A stretch of 64,000 bases of DNA from Candidatus Cloacimonadota bacterium (GCA_021734835.1 JAIPIH010000001.1:62001-126000), one strand, 5' to 3'. Numbered from the stretch's first letter, positions 19,217 through 27,910 are shown. Notes: generated by a model not told the origin, from the sequence alone. Translations and numbers: made by a program.

Positions 19217-19240
19217 AAAAAAGACCGAATTCGGTCTTTT
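19217..19240 (-). terminator. terminator of rpmB
   Basis: Perfect palindrome AAAAGACCGAAT/ATTCGGTCTTTT flanked by A-runs and T-runs, so it can work on both strands. It separates rpmB from the downstream adenosine-kinase-like/thpR/recA operon. Confidence 0.82.
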
Positions 19241-19255
19241 TTCTATCTATTGGTT

Positions 19256-19447
19256 TTAAATCACTTTTTTTACTTTGTTACCCTTTAAACACGAAGAGCA
19301 GACTTTAATAGATTTTACCTTTCCATCGATCTCCGCCTTCATTTTATGGAGATTAGGATAAAATTTCCTCTTAGTTGCGTTCAAAGCGTGACTTCTATGA
19401 TTACCAACCTGTGCACCTTTTCCACAGATATCACAAACTTTTGACAT
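19256..19447 (-). CDS. rpmB: 50S ribosomal protein L28
   Basis: A 63-residue protein with C-D-I-C-G-K-G and a C-S-S-C-L-K-G pair, the four-Cys zinc form of L28. The core [17 protein letters not shown] is diagnostic. AAGGTGAT precedes the ATG. It is a single-gene transcript with its own terminator at 19217-19240, divergent from the ECF sigma gene. A weak hairpin with an A/T-run (about 19491-19530) lies in the divergent gap. Confidence 0.96.
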   Translation of the reverse strand: MSKVCDICGKGAQVGNHRSHALNATKRKFYPNLHKMKAEIDGKVKSIKVCSSCLKGNKVKKVI

Positions 19448-19612
19448 AATATCACCTTCCTAAGCCTTTATTTTTCATCGGATTGAACTAAAAAAAAATC
19501 CCTGACTTATCTGGCAAGGATTTTATTTAATAAAAATTTGTAATATTTGATTTAGATAATAAATAAATTTTTGTTGTCATTTAAATTTAATTTTAAAAAA
19601 TTAGGTCGAATT

Positions 19613-20152
19613 ATGATAGAGACTAAATTTGAAATTATTTTGCAGGAAGAGAGCAAAAAGCTATATAATTATCTTCTTAAAATTCTTCGGAACCCGGAGG
19701 ATGCAGAGGATATACTTCAGGAGAGCTTTATAATATTGCATAAAAAAATGGCTGCAATTGAAGAATCTTCCTATAAAGGTTATTTATATAAATCTGCATA
19801 TCACAAAGCATTAAATCTAATTAAAAAGAGAAATAAAAAAAACAATTTATTCGTGAAAAATAAAAATATGGAAAGTTACCAATCTGAGCCTGTGGAAGAA
19901 AATCAAGTAAATGCATTAATTTCTGCTGCTTTATCTAAACTGAAGCCTGAAGAAGCTTTATTAATTGAATTGCAGTTTTATCAGAAATTAAGCTATCAGG
20001 AAATCGCTAAAGTGCTTGATACAACTGAATCGGCGGTAGATTCTAAACTTGTGAGAACTAAGAAAAAATTAAAAAAAATAATTGATGAACAAAAAAAAGT
20101 GCAGGAAACTGAAGCAAAAGTTGTCTTTATTAATAGAGGTGATAAAAAATGA
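19613..20152 (+). CDS. ECF-type sigma-70 family RNA polymerase sigma factor
   Basis: A 179-residue protein from the ATG at 19613 (an upstream in-frame TTG at 19571 would add a Lys/Phe-rich tail without a ribosome site). Region 2 carries N-P-E-D-A-E-D-I-L-Q-E-S-F near 28-40. Region 4 has L-S-Y-Q-E-I-A-K-V-L-D-T-T-E-S-A-V near 129-145, the helix-turn-helix that binds the -35 element. The linker is Lys/Asn-rich. Its stop overlaps the start of a zinc-finger anti-sigma gene (ATGA), so this is a sigma/anti-sigma pair. The downstream genes are all envelope proteins, suggesting an envelope or metal stress regulon. Confidence 0.9.
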   Translation: MIETKFEIILQEESKKLYNYLLKILRNPEDAEDILQESFIILHKKMAAIEESSYKGYLYKSAYHKALNLIKKRNKKNNLFVKNKNMESYQSEPVEENQVNALISAALSKLKPEEALLIELQFYQKLSYQEIAKVLDTTESAVDSKLVRTKKKLKKIIDEQKKVQETEAKVVFINRGDKK

Positions 20153-20553
20153 AGCAGAAAGCAGAATGTAGTTATGAAAGAAAATTGAATGCCTACATTG
20201 CTGGAGAACTTAGTGAAAGTAAACACAATAATGTTCAAAAGCATATTAGTAGATGCCACCTCTGTCAGAATGAAATCAGAAATTTACTTCAAGTAGATGA
20301 TTTCCTAGATCAATATACTGAAGAAGAAGTTCCTGCAGGATTCAATGAGAGAATGTTAAAATCTGTTTCTTCAACTAAAGTAAATCCACTTATTAGAAAA
20401 ATTATTGATTTTTCTATTGCAGCTTCGATTGTGCTGGCTTTTACAGCAGGAGTTGTATTAAGTAACGATCTTTATACTGAAAATTCAGATAATAATTTTA
20501 CTCTCGGCGAAAATTCTTTGTACAGTTATTTTGAAGGAGATTTAGATGCCTAA
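20149..20553 (+). CDS. zinc-finger anti-sigma factor, membrane-anchored
   Basis: A 134-residue protein. The cytoplasmic part holds the ZAS-type motif H-x3-C-x2-C (H-I-S-R-C-H-L-C near 35-42) with an upstream His. A transmembrane helix lies at about 88-106, and a short C-terminal tail of about 28 residues should be periplasmic. This is the layout of class I anti-sigma factors that release the ECF sigma when an envelope signal is sensed. Its start overlaps the sigma stop by four bases, and its end overlaps the next start by eight. Confidence 0.85.
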   Translation: MKQKAECSYERKLNAYIAGELSESKHNNVQKHISRCHLCQNEIRNLLQVDDFLDQYTEEEVPAGFNERMLKSVSSTKVNPLIRKIIDFSIAASIVLAFTAGVVLSNDLYTENSDNNFTLGENSLYSYFEGDLDA

Positions 20554-20983
20554 AAAGACAATGTTGCTCTTGCTGATAATTTCATTTGCATTCAATCTTG
20601 CTTTTCTCGGAACATATTTAGTTCGCAGAGTTGATCCAACTTTTGGACCTTTTCAACCTGATCACAACAGGCCAAAACTGACACCCGGCACCCACGAAAA
20701 ATTTATGGAATGCCGAGATGAGTTGGTTGAGAGAAAACACGCTTATTCAGAAGCACGTAGAAGATTCTTCCTATCACTGATAAACTCCGATCTTGATGAT
20801 AACCAGTTAAAGGCAAAATTAGATACCTTAATTGCCAAACAATGCATCATGGAAAAAGAGATTGGTCTCTCATTCATAAAACTAAAAAAGGAGATGACTA
20901 CTGATGAAGCAAAGCGTTTTTTTCTTCACGATCTTAGACCAAATAATATGAGATCTGGTCATATGAGAGGTCGTAAAAGATGA
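20546..20983 (+). CDS. periplasmic CpxP/CnrX-like sensor protein (heavy-metal-resistance-like)
   Basis: A 145-residue protein with an N-terminal signal anchor (about 5-24) and an all-helical, charged periplasmic body. The region E-C-R-D-E-L-V-E-R-K-H, with a Cys and several Met/His residues, and the C-terminal G-H-M-R-G-R-K-R fit the Spy/CpxP/CnrX helical hairpin superfamily. It could sense metal or misfolded proteins and feed into the upstream anti-sigma. GAAGGAG precedes the ATG, which lies inside the anti-sigma gene. The metal and ligand are unknown. Confidence 0.7.
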   Translation: MPKKTMLLLLIISFAFNLAFLGTYLVRRVDPTFGPFQPDHNRPKLTPGTHEKFMECRDELVERKHAYSEARRRFFLSLINSDLDDNQLKAKLDTLIAKQCIMEKEIGLSFIKLKKEMTTDEAKRFFLHDLRPNNMRSGHMRGRKR

Positions 20984-21270
20984 AAAAAGCTATTTTAGCA
21001 TTATTTGTGATCATCAACTTCAGCAGCTGTGCTAGGAAAACGATTTACATCAATATTGCACCACCCCGGAATAAAACAGAGATCAGAAGTGAACGACCAG
21101 GAGAAAATTATGTCTGGGTAGAAGGCAGATGGCATTGGGATCACAAAAAGGATAATTATGTCTGGATACGAGGTCATTGGATGAAGAAGAAAAAAGGAAA
21201 TATTTGGATTCCTGGAAGTTGGGAGAGAACTCGGCGCGGCTGGATATGGACTGAGGGCTACTGGAAATAA
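20980..21270 (+). CDS. small lipoprotein with WxxGxW repeats
   Basis: A 96-residue lipoprotein with lipobox F-S-S-C17. After the Cys, three to four copies of an aromatic repeat follow: Y-V-W-V-E-G-R-W, Y-V-W-I-R-G-H-W, I-W-I-P-G-S-W and W-I-W-T-E-G-Y-W. This is the YXWXXGXW family, usually found next to envelope-stress or BcpO-type genes. It overlaps the upstream CpxP-like gene by four bases. The mature protein is very basic and Trp-rich, so it may bind cell wall or other anionic polymer; that is inference. Confidence 0.75.
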   Translation: MKKAILALFVIINFSSCARKTIYINIAPPRNKTEIRSERPGENYVWVEGRWHWDHKKDNYVWIRGHWMKKKKGNIWIPGSWERTRRGWIWTEGYWK

Positions 21271-21310
21271 TTGAGCTTCAAATCTAAGAAATTAAACAAG
21301 GAGAATTAAA

Positions 21311-21802
21311 ATGAAAAAAATTTTACTAGCGGTATTAATAACATTAACTGTTGTAAGTATGTTATCAGCTTTTGAAGTAATGAAAGGAAATGACAAACCT
21401 TGTAATGACAACTCAATGATGTATCAGCAAAAACAACACAAGATGGGTAATAATAATATGGAATTGCTTTGCGAAAACCTTGATCTAACTGATGCGCAAA
21501 AAGACAAAATAGCTGTTTTAAGAGCTGCTCATCAAAAGAAAATGATCCAGTTCAACGCAGATATTGATACTAAAAGAGTTGATAAACGTGCTGCAATGAT
21601 GGATAATGATTTTGCAAAACAAAAGAAGATTACAGGTAACATCTTCGATTCTAAAAAGCAGAGTGCTTTACAAAGGATTGATCACCATGAAGCAATATGG
21701 AACATCCTTACACCTGAGCAAAAACTAAAAGCCAATGAGTTGAGAAAAGAACACTCACAATCAATGGGAATGAGACATAAAAGAATGATGGCTGATGATT
21801 AA
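21311..21802 (+). CDS. Spy/CpxP-like periplasmic chaperone
   Basis: A 163-residue protein with a signal peptide (cleavage near L-S-A|F-E) and two LTxxQ motifs, L-T-D-A-Q near 58-62 and L-T-P-E-Q near 138-142, the hallmark of Spy/CpxP ATP-independent chaperones. It is rich in Met and His, which may bind metals. AAGGAG precedes the ATG. It is followed by a strong terminator, so it is the last gene of the ECF cassette, 40 bases after the WxxGxW gene. Confidence 0.8.
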   Translation: MKKILLAVLITLTVVSMLSAFEVMKGNDKPCNDNSMMYQQKQHKMGNNNMELLCENLDLTDAQKDKIAVLRAAHQKKMIQFNADIDTKRVDKRAAMMDNDFAKQKKITGNIFDSKKQSALQRIDHHEAIWNILTPEQKLKANELRKEHSQSMGMRHKRMMADD

Positions 21803-21840
21803 TGAAGTTTTGATCGGTCAAAAAAGATAACTAAAATTCA

Positions 21841-21868
21841 ACAGGCTGCAAATACTATCGCAGCCTGT
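21841..21868 (+). terminator. terminator of the ECF/Spy cassette
   Basis: Perfect 9-bp stem ACAGGCTGC/GCAGCCTGT with a 10-base loop, followed by TTTT. It lies 38 bases after the Spy-like gene and ends the plus-strand unit before the convergent minus-strand genes. Confidence 0.82.
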
Positions 21869-21890
21869 TTTCAATGGCAATCTCAAGATA

Positions 21891-22121
21891 TTAAACCTCT
21901 AATCCGTACATATCTTCGACCCGTTCACTTATGTACTTTATCGAATCTTTAACTCCTTCATTATAATAAACAGGTGCTACCTTATCGGTTATAAAATCCA
22001 GAATTAATGTTGCTGCTAATTCACCGATTTCTTCTTCTCGTTTATTATAGAAAAACTCTATGATTTCTCTGGTTAATTTCTCTTTTTGATCTCTAGTTAG
22101 TTGTATTTTTTTCTTTTTCAC
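21891..22121 (-). CDS. DUF2164 family protein (GTG start)
   Basis: A 76-residue protein. The GTG at 22121 is preferred to a longer TTG frame (22142), because AGAGG lies six bases upstream and it clears the stop of the VOC gene by one base. The core R-D-Q-K-E-K-L, F-F-Y-N-K-R-E-E-E-I-G-E-L-A-A and Y-Y-N-E-G-V-K-D matches the small DUF2164 family, whose function is unknown. It forms a minus-strand pair with the VOC protein. Confidence 0.82.
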   Translation of the reverse strand: MKKKKIQLTRDQKEKLTREIIEFFYNKREEEIGELAATLILDFITDKVAPVYYNEGVKDSIKYISERVEDMYGLEV

Positions 22122-22122
22122 G

Positions 22123-22524
22123 CTAGTCCTCTTTGGCAACAACTTCCACTTTCAATCTGTCGGGATCTTCAAAATAAACAGCATAAACTCCTTTTCCACC
22201 TGCAAATGGATGGCGATCTTCGTATAGGATTTTCAAACCATTATTCCTCAATTTTTCAGTTAGTTCGTTTATGAATTTTCGGTCTGAACCGTGAAAGGCT
22301 AAATGGTTCAATCCTGAATGACAGCGATGATACGGGATATCCAGAAATCGCTTTTCTGTTTGAACAAAAACAATGTATGTCTCAGCTAGTTTGAAGCTGA
22401 ACCCATTATCCCACTTTTGGAATTCATGGTAGCCTAATTCTTCAAGAAACCAGTTCCAAAATTTGTAGGTTTTCTTCAGATCATTTACATAGATCTCGAC
22501 ATGATGTAATTTACCAAAGTTCAT
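22123..22524 (-). CDS. VOC (glyoxalase/bleomycin-resistance) family protein
   Basis: A 133-residue single VOC domain. Typical positions: H8 in L-H-H-V-E-I-Y-V near the start, L-N-H-L-A-F in the middle, and Y-F-E-D-P-D-R-L-K-V-E at the end with the last metal-ligand Glu. The F-W-N-W-F-L segment after the first strand and G-F-S-F-K-L also fit. Substrate unknown; the family includes lyases, dioxygenases and drug-binding proteins. GGAG before the ATG. Downstream of the ANT(6)-like gene by 14 bases, so possibly one resistance or modification unit. Confidence 0.85.
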   Translation of the reverse strand: MNFGKLHHVEIYVNDLKKTYKFWNWFLEELGYHEFQKWDNGFSFKLAETYIVFVQTEKRFLDIPYHRCHSGLNHLAFHGSDRKFINELTEKLRNNGLKILYEDRHPFAGGKGVYAVYFEDPDRLKVEVVAKED

Positions 22525-22538
22525 TCTTTAACTCCATT

Positions 22539-23405
22539 TTAGTTCTTAGATCTGCTCCTTATCTCATTGATGTATTGTTTGATCTTTTCGATCCTTTCTG
22601 CAGGAAATTTGATTCCGATCTGCAGGGATATTGCCTTAGAGATTTCATCAAAAATATTCATCATTGATACAAGATTCTTCCAGCAGGACCGCAGATCGTA
22701 TTCTGAAAAGCAGTTGTTTAATTTTGCCGCTGTTGATGCTGATATTTTCTCTTCCAGATTTTTACCAAGATTGTTCATCCCTTTAAGATTCCAATTATTA
22801 CGCGAAGAGATTTGCCACATTATCATTTGCTGCAGATAATTTTTTATTGGTCCGTTGGAAAGTTTTAGTGCGAACCATAAATTTTTTCGAAGAAGATATT
22901 TCGCTATTATTGCTGCTTCGAAATAGAAATTATATATATTCAGCAAGAATCGTTCTTTTGTCGGTTTATCGATTATAAAACCATCATTCATAGGAGGAAG
23001 TAATTTATTTGTAATGTTCAACTTATCTACAATAACACTGAATCCGTTTTTATAAAATTCGGGAAGTTCCTGTTTTTCAATCCAGTCTTCCAGCAAAGAT
23101 ACTGGCCAAAAGGAAAAATCTACTCGAGGAGAATTTTGATAAATCACTAACCTGGTTGGGATAAAAGTATTTTGATAAAAAAATCCCTCTTTCTGGAAAA
23201 CCAAGATATCATCAAATTGTTTTAACCAATCTTCATAAGCCAAATATTCAGTTGCATCTGCTACAAATAAATTCAAGTCATGATCTGAAAATTCATCTTT
23301 GATATGGCTGGTACATCCTGAGCCTTCCAAAATAACAACCTTGATCTTCGGTTCATTCTGTGCCCATGTCCGAACAGTAGCGATAATGCTTTTTCGATTT
23401 TTCAT
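22539..23405 (-). CDS. aminoglycoside 6-adenylyltransferase-like (ANT(6)/AadK family) nucleotidyltransferase
   Basis: A 288-residue protein. The nucleotidyltransferase core has E-G-S-G (G28-S29) and the carboxylate triad D41, D43 in S-D-H-D-L-N-L-F and D96 in R-V-D-F. The whole length and the C-terminal helical domain resemble streptomycin 6-adenylyltransferases (AadK, ANT(6)). A resistance role is possible but unproven; in an environmental genome it may act on another substrate. AAGGGA before the ATG. It lies 43 bases downstream of a MerR-type gene and 14 bases upstream of the VOC gene. Base composition does not differ visibly from its neighbours. Confidence 0.8.
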   Translation of the reverse strand: MKNRKSIIATVRTWAQNEPKIKVVILEGSGCTSHIKDEFSDHDLNLFVADATEYLAYEDWLKQFDDILVFQKEGFFYQNTFIPTRLVIYQNSPRVDFSFWPVSLLEDWIEKQELPEFYKNGFSVIVDKLNITNKLLPPMNDGFIIDKPTKERFLLNIYNFYFEAAIIAKYLLRKNLWFALKLSNGPIKNYLQQMIMWQISSRNNWNLKGMNNLGKNLEEKISASTAAKLNNCFSEYDLRSCWKNLVSMMNIFDEISKAISLQIGIKFPAERIEKIKQYINEIRSRSKN

Positions 23406-23448
23406 AAGATTATTCCCTTAACTGAAAGGGAGGTAAACAGTGGAAATT

Positions 23449-23787
23449 TCATTCTTTTGATAATATTTTTTTTACTTCTAATAATTCTTCTTTTATACGA
23501 TTTTTTAATTTCTTTTTATCCAGGGAAAAATCAAGGTTCAATTGTTCTCTATGCTTCATTTCTTCTTTCAATTTCTTTTTAGCACCGTCTATTGTGAATC
23601 CTTGAATATGCAGCATGTATTTTATCTTTTTTAAAATTTCAATGTCATCGGGACTATACTTCCGATTACGACCAAATTTCTTTTTGGGATGAACTTGTGG
23701 AAATTCCTTTTCCCAATAACGCAAAACATGTGTTTTAAGCTCCAGCAAGTTGGCAACTTCTCCAATAGTGTAGTAGTATTTTTTCAT
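23449..23787 (-). CDS. MerR-family DNA-binding protein
   Basis: A 112-residue protein consisting of a MerR winged helix-turn-helix (Y-T-I-G-E-V-A-N-L-L near 6-15, then V-L-R-Y-W-E-K-E near 22-29, P-K-K-K-F-G-R-N-R-K-Y and D-I-E-I-L-K-K-I) plus a short coiled tail. There is no ligand-binding domain. R-Y-W-E-K-E-F is typical of the MlrA/TlpA-like MerR subgroup. The start is one base after the lnt stop. The target operon is unknown; the ANT(6)-like gene follows. Confidence 0.9.
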   Translation of the reverse strand: MKKYYYTIGEVANLLELKTHVLRYWEKEFPQVHPKKKFGRNRKYSPDDIEILKKIKYMLHIQGFTIDGAKKKLKEEMKHREQLNLDFSLDKKKLKNRIKEELLEVKKILSKE

Positions 23788-23788
23788 A

Positions 23789-25297
23789 TTATTTCTTTCC
23801 GTTTTTTATACTTTTGAAAAATTGTACAGAAGCATAAATTAGCATTATGACCACTCCTAATACAAAGACAAGCGGTAGCCAGAAGAAATATTTTGTAAAG
23901 AAAGAAATACCTTCATAAATATATAATGAATGATCGATGGTCGTTTTTTCATACAGTTGTGTTTTTTTTAGGATTTCTCCGGTTGGCGAAACGATCATAG
24001 AATAACCTGTGTTAGCAGCACGAAAAATTTGTTTACGTGTCTCGATAGCCCTAAATTTTGTCATAACAGCATGCTGATAAGTTCCAGCAGATCTTAAAAA
24101 CCAAGCATCGTTTGTAATGTTCACAATGAAGTCTACATTGTTATTTGCCATTTCTTTAGTTAGCAACGGAAACGCTATTTCAAAACAAATTAGGGGAGAA
24201 AATTTATAACAGCTAACTCTATAAAATTTTAATTGTTCCCCGTATTCCCAGTTAGCTTGTCCTAAATGCAAATTCCATAAAAAAGGAAAAATACTCAGGA
24301 AAGGCATTCTTTCGCCAAACGGGACTAAGATATTTTTGTAATACGGAGCTGATATTTTTCTATCTTTTGAAAATAAAGTCGCGGCATTATAGAATAGATA
24401 TTCGTTATAATCTTTTTCCCCTGTATATTTATAATGCGGAAATCCTGTGAAGATATCTATATTCAGATCTTCTGCCAGATCAAGCATCCAATTTCTGTAT
24501 TTCGGATTATTTAAAAGATAAACAGGTGTTGAGGATTCCGGCCAAATGATCAGATCTACTTTATCTTTTGCCGTTTTGCGACTGTATTCGTTATAAAGTG
24601 AGAAGGTAGAATCGCGAAATGTTGCCTCCCATTTTTTATCCTGAGGAATGCTCACCTGAACAATTAAAGCCCTGAAATCTGTCTTTGTCAAAGCGATTGT
24701 TTTGAGGCGTATAATACCGAAAGCAGCCCAGGATAAAATAATAACGGCAAGAATTATCAGGTTACGCTTAAAATTTTTATGAGCGCTAAACAGCAACAAA
24801 TTCACAAGTAGTATTAATAGAGAAAAAAGCGTTAAACCGCCTATCTCAGCCACTTGTATCAAAGGTAGATAATCTGCCAGTGAATATCCCAAATTGAACC
24901 AGGGAAACCTGAATTCACCAAAATTCTGAAGATATTCAAAACTGATCCAAATAAAAATAAATACAGCTGAGCTCAACTTTGGAATTTGCTGTTTAGTAAA
25001 ATAGAAAATTTGAAATACAATATAGAAATAAATCGTGAAAAGGAGAAACATTCCAAGATAACCGGGTAAAGTGACTAGCGATATCCAATGCAGACAAACC
25101 AGATTATATAGTGAACCGAAAACAGCTGAGATTATTAATATTTCTTTTTTTTTTAAGTTATTTTCAAAAATATTGAAGAGCGGAATGAAGGCAAAGAAAA
25201 CCAAAAATCCAAGGTGGATGGGAAGTCGGCTTAAACCTAATAAAATTCCTGCCAAAGCCGGATATAGGTAAATTCTATATTTTTTCCCGGTAATCAT
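23789..25297 (-). CDS. lnt: apolipoprotein N-acyltransferase
   Basis: A 502-residue integral protein: about six N-terminal helices, then a nitrilase-type periplasmic domain. The catalytic triad Glu254 (I-W-P-E-S-S), Lys321 (Y-Y-K-N-I-L-V-P-F-G-E) and Cys371 (L-I-C-F-E-I) is complete. It adds the third acyl chain to lipoproteins, the final maturation step. With lgt at 53377 it shows a full three-acyl lipoprotein pathway in this genome. It follows the propeller lipoprotein gene by 12 bases. Confidence 0.95.
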   Translation of the reverse strand: MITGKKYRIYLYPALAGILLGLSRLPIHLGFLVFFAFIPLFNIFENNLKKKEILIISAVFGSLYNLVCLHWISLVTLPGYLGMFLLFTIYFYIVFQIFYFTKQQIPKLSSAVFIFIWISFEYLQNFGEFRFPWFNLGYSLADYLPLIQVAEIGGLTLFSLLILLVNLLLFSAHKNFKRNLIILAVIILSWAAFGIIRLKTIALTKTDFRALIVQVSIPQDKKWEATFRDSTFSLYNEYSRKTAKDKVDLIIWPESSTPVYLLNNPKYRNWMLDLAEDLNIDIFTGFPHYKYTGEKDYNEYLFYNAATLFSKDRKISAPYYKNILVPFGERMPFLSIFPFLWNLHLGQANWEYGEQLKFYRVSCYKFSPLICFEIAFPLLTKEMANNNVDFIVNITNDAWFLRSAGTYQHAVMTKFRAIETRKQIFRAANTGYSMIVSPTGEILKKTQLYEKTTIDHSLYIYEGISFFTKYFFWLPLVFVLGVVIMLIYASVQFFKSIKNGKK

Positions 25298-25309
25298 GTA
25301 TTCTATCTT

Positions 25310-26137
25310 TTACTCGGTTACATTGGAATAACCGATTTTCCCGATCCATGTTTCTTGGTCAGAAATCAGGATTACAAAGTCATCAATTGTCATATCTTTC
25401 CATTTATATTGATTGATTGCAAACTTACTGTTTGTTCTCGGATGATAGATAAAATAGTCTTTTAAAATATATTGATTTTGTTTATCCCATTGAATATTTC
25501 CCGGTTCTTCTGTTTGGAACTGTCCCAAAATTCCGAATAAAATTGTTGAATCGGAAAATTTGTCATAAATTGTAATTTGTTTTTTTCCTAACTTGATTTT
25601 TTGAGGTGATCTTAACTGAAATTTACCAAACGTATACTTATCTGAATCTTCAAATGTTCGTGTTATCACAATTTCTTTTGCAGCATTATCATAAATATAA
25701 AAAGTTTCATCGATGGCTACAGCAAATAATATCGGTTCGATAAAGCCTTTTAAATCAAATTCTGTGATAAATTTTCCTCTAGTATCAAATTTTTTGATTT
25801 TTTTCTGAAAGCTGTCAAGAGCTAGTAAATTACCGTCTGGTGAAAGTGCAATATCTGTTAATTTTGTGAAATTCGTTGCTGAAAAACCTAGACCGCCAAT
25901 AGTATTAATCTGTTTTCCATCTTTGAAAATATGTATATTATTTGTATTTTTTTCTGAAATAAAAGCGGTCTTACCAATGTAAGAGTATACACACTTTTGA
26001 GGTATAAAATTTGTCATAATTTTATATATAAAATCTATATTAACAGGTACTCTTTCAGCCTGGATATCTATATTGGCACAAGATGTTAGTAGAGACAAAA
26101 CCGCAACTGTAGAAAGAAAAGCATACTTATGAAACAT
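25310..26137 (-). CDS. lipoprotein with 6-bladed beta-propeller-like repeats
   Basis: A 275-residue lipoprotein: signal peptide ending L-T-S-C20. The body has repeating strands with turns such as L-S-P-D-G-N-L-L-A-L-D and K-K-I-K-K-F-D-T-R-G-K-F, typical of NHL/6-bladed propellers. The ATG at 26137 is used; the frame can be read from a TTG inside the recJ stop, but AGAGG fits the ATG better. It starts right after recJ and precedes lnt. A scaffold or ligand-binding role is likely but unproven. Confidence 0.7.
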   Translation of the reverse strand: MFHKYAFLSTVAVLSLLTSCANIDIQAERVPVNIDFIYKIMTNFIPQKCVYSYIGKTAFISEKNTNNIHIFKDGKQINTIGGLGFSATNFTKLTDIALSPDGNLLALDSFQKKIKKFDTRGKFITEFDLKGFIEPILFAVAIDETFYIYDNAAKEIVITRTFEDSDKYTFGKFQLRSPQKIKLGKKQITIYDKFSDSTILFGILGQFQTEEPGNIQWDKQNQYILKDYFIYHPRTNSKFAINQYKWKDMTIDDFVILISDQETWIGKIGYSNVTE

Positions 26138-26139
26138 GG

Positions 26140-27876
26140 TCAATAATCCTCTTGTTCAGCTTGTGTTATTCTCAGGTCCTTTAATTTACCCTGAATTGAA
26201 GTCCGCCCTTGCCAGGTATTGAATTCTAAAGAATAAGCAATATCTACTTCAGATCCTTTTTTAAGAAAAGGCAGATAATCTCCCAGATTAAATCCGATAA
26301 GATCTAGCTCACAACCATCTTTCATTACTTTAAGCTTCAAGTGATTTTTACCGACATTATAGGGGAATCCTACAATTATTACATTCTCACTGTAAAAAGT
26401 CGGACGCATATTACCAGGTCCAAAAGGAGCAAATTTTTCTAACCATTCCAACAAATTGTTATTTATTTCAAACAGCTCTATTTTCGAATCAATATTAAGC
26501 GGAGGTATAAATAACTCATCTGATACATTTTCTTTAACATATTTTTTCAATTTATTTTCCAGAAGATCAACATATTCAACTAATATTTGTAACCCGGCGG
26601 CGTATTTATGTCCACCAAATGTTTCCAGATAACCTTCCACAGAAACTAAGGCAGAAAAAAGATCAAACCCGGCAATACTTCTACCGGAACCGCTCCCGGT
26701 ACCATCTTTAAAAGTGATCATAATAGAGGGACGATAGTATTTTTCGACTAATTTGGAAGCTACAATCCCGATAACGCCCGGATGCCAATCATCAGAAGAA
26801 ACTACGATCAGAGGTGTTTCATCAATATTTTTATATTTTTTTTCAATAATTTCACAAGCTTCTTGAAAAGTACGCTGATCAATTTGCTGCCTCAATGAAT
26901 TTTCACGTTCAATAATTTGTGCCAGTTCTTCACTTTCTTTTTCGTCATTAGAAACCATTAATTCAACTGCTCTTGTTGCACTACCCATTCGTCCAGCTGC
27001 ATTAATACGCGGAGCAATTCCAAATACAATATCAGATGAATTTAACTCTTTGTGAGAGAGTCCCGCTAATTTGATTAGTGCGTTCAAGCCGATATTATAT
27101 TTTTTAACAAGTCTCAGTAAACCGTTGTTGGCAATGATCCTATTCTCACCTGTAAGCGGTACAATATCGGCAATAGTGCCTAAGGCAACAAGGTCGATAT
27201 ATTTATCTATCAGCTCATTTGTATCTAAATCCAGCTGTGAATACACTGCTACTAATAACTTATAGGCAACCCCGACTCCAGCTAACATTTTATAGGGATA
27301 TTCACAATCAACCATTTTGGGATTTATTATAGCATAAGCTTCGGGTAACTCTTCTTTCGGGTTATGATGATCTGTTATGATGATATCCATTCCCATTTTG
27401 TTGATCTGATCTACTTCATCGATAGCATTTATGCCGCAATCTACACTAATAACAAGCTTTGTCCCGTTTTCCTTAAGCTGGTCTACACCTAAGATCGATA
27501 AACCATAACCATCTATCATACGATGGGGAATGTAATAATCTATTTCAGCACCAACTTTTTTGAGTCCTAGATACAATAAAGCTGCAGAGGTAGTGCCATC
27601 AACATCATAATCGCCGTAGATTGTGATCAATTCTTTTTTTTCAATAGCAGAAATGATCCGCTCAGTTGCTTTTTTCATGTCCTCAAAGATAAATGGATCG
27701 TGCATATTATTAAGATCCGGATTGAAAAAATCATCAATATCTGTAAGGTTGGTTATATTTTTTCTAATCAGCATCTCAGCAATCATATCTGGACATTTCA
27801 CATTATCGACAATATGTTGTTTTAATTTTGCTTGTTCCTCAGTTAGAGGATCAGAGAATTTCCACCTTTTTTGCAT
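26140..27876 (-). CDS. recJ: single-stranded-DNA-specific exonuclease RecJ
   Basis: A 578-residue DHH-family 5'-3' exonuclease. D-Y-D-V-D-G-T (89-95), V-D-C-G-I near 146-150 and the D170-H-H motif carry the metal ligands; a DHHA1 region with P-R-I-N-A-A-G-R-M-G and G-S-G-R-S-I-A-G-F follows, then the OB fold. It acts in recombination and mismatch repair. AAGGAT precedes the ATG. It lies 34 bases downstream of the rnpB 3' end with no terminator between, so it may be read from the rnpB promoter. Confidence 0.95.
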   Translation of the reverse strand: MQKRWKFSDPLTEEQAKLKQHIVDNVKCPDMIAEMLIRKNITNLTDIDDFFNPDLNNMHDPFIFEDMKKATERIISAIEKKELITIYGDYDVDGTTSAALLYLGLKKVGAEIDYYIPHRMIDGYGLSILGVDQLKENGTKLVISVDCGINAIDEVDQINKMGMDIIITDHHNPKEELPEAYAIINPKMVDCEYPYKMLAGVGVAYKLLVAVYSQLDLDTNELIDKYIDLVALGTIADIVPLTGENRIIANNGLLRLVKKYNIGLNALIKLAGLSHKELNSSDIVFGIAPRINAAGRMGSATRAVELMVSNDEKESEELAQIIERENSLRQQIDQRTFQEACEIIEKKYKNIDETPLIVVSSDDWHPGVIGIVASKLVEKYYRPSIMITFKDGTGSGSGRSIAGFDLFSALVSVEGYLETFGGHKYAAGLQILVEYVDLLENKLKKYVKENVSDELFIPPLNIDSKIELFEINNNLLEWLEKFAPFGPGNMRPTFYSENVIIVGFPYNVGKNHLKLKVMKDGCELDLIGFNLGDYLPFLKKGSEVDIAYSLEFNTWQGRTSIQGKLKDLRITQAEQEDY

Positions 27877-27910
27877 TTATCTATCCTTTTTTATTAATTC
27901 AAATAATAGC

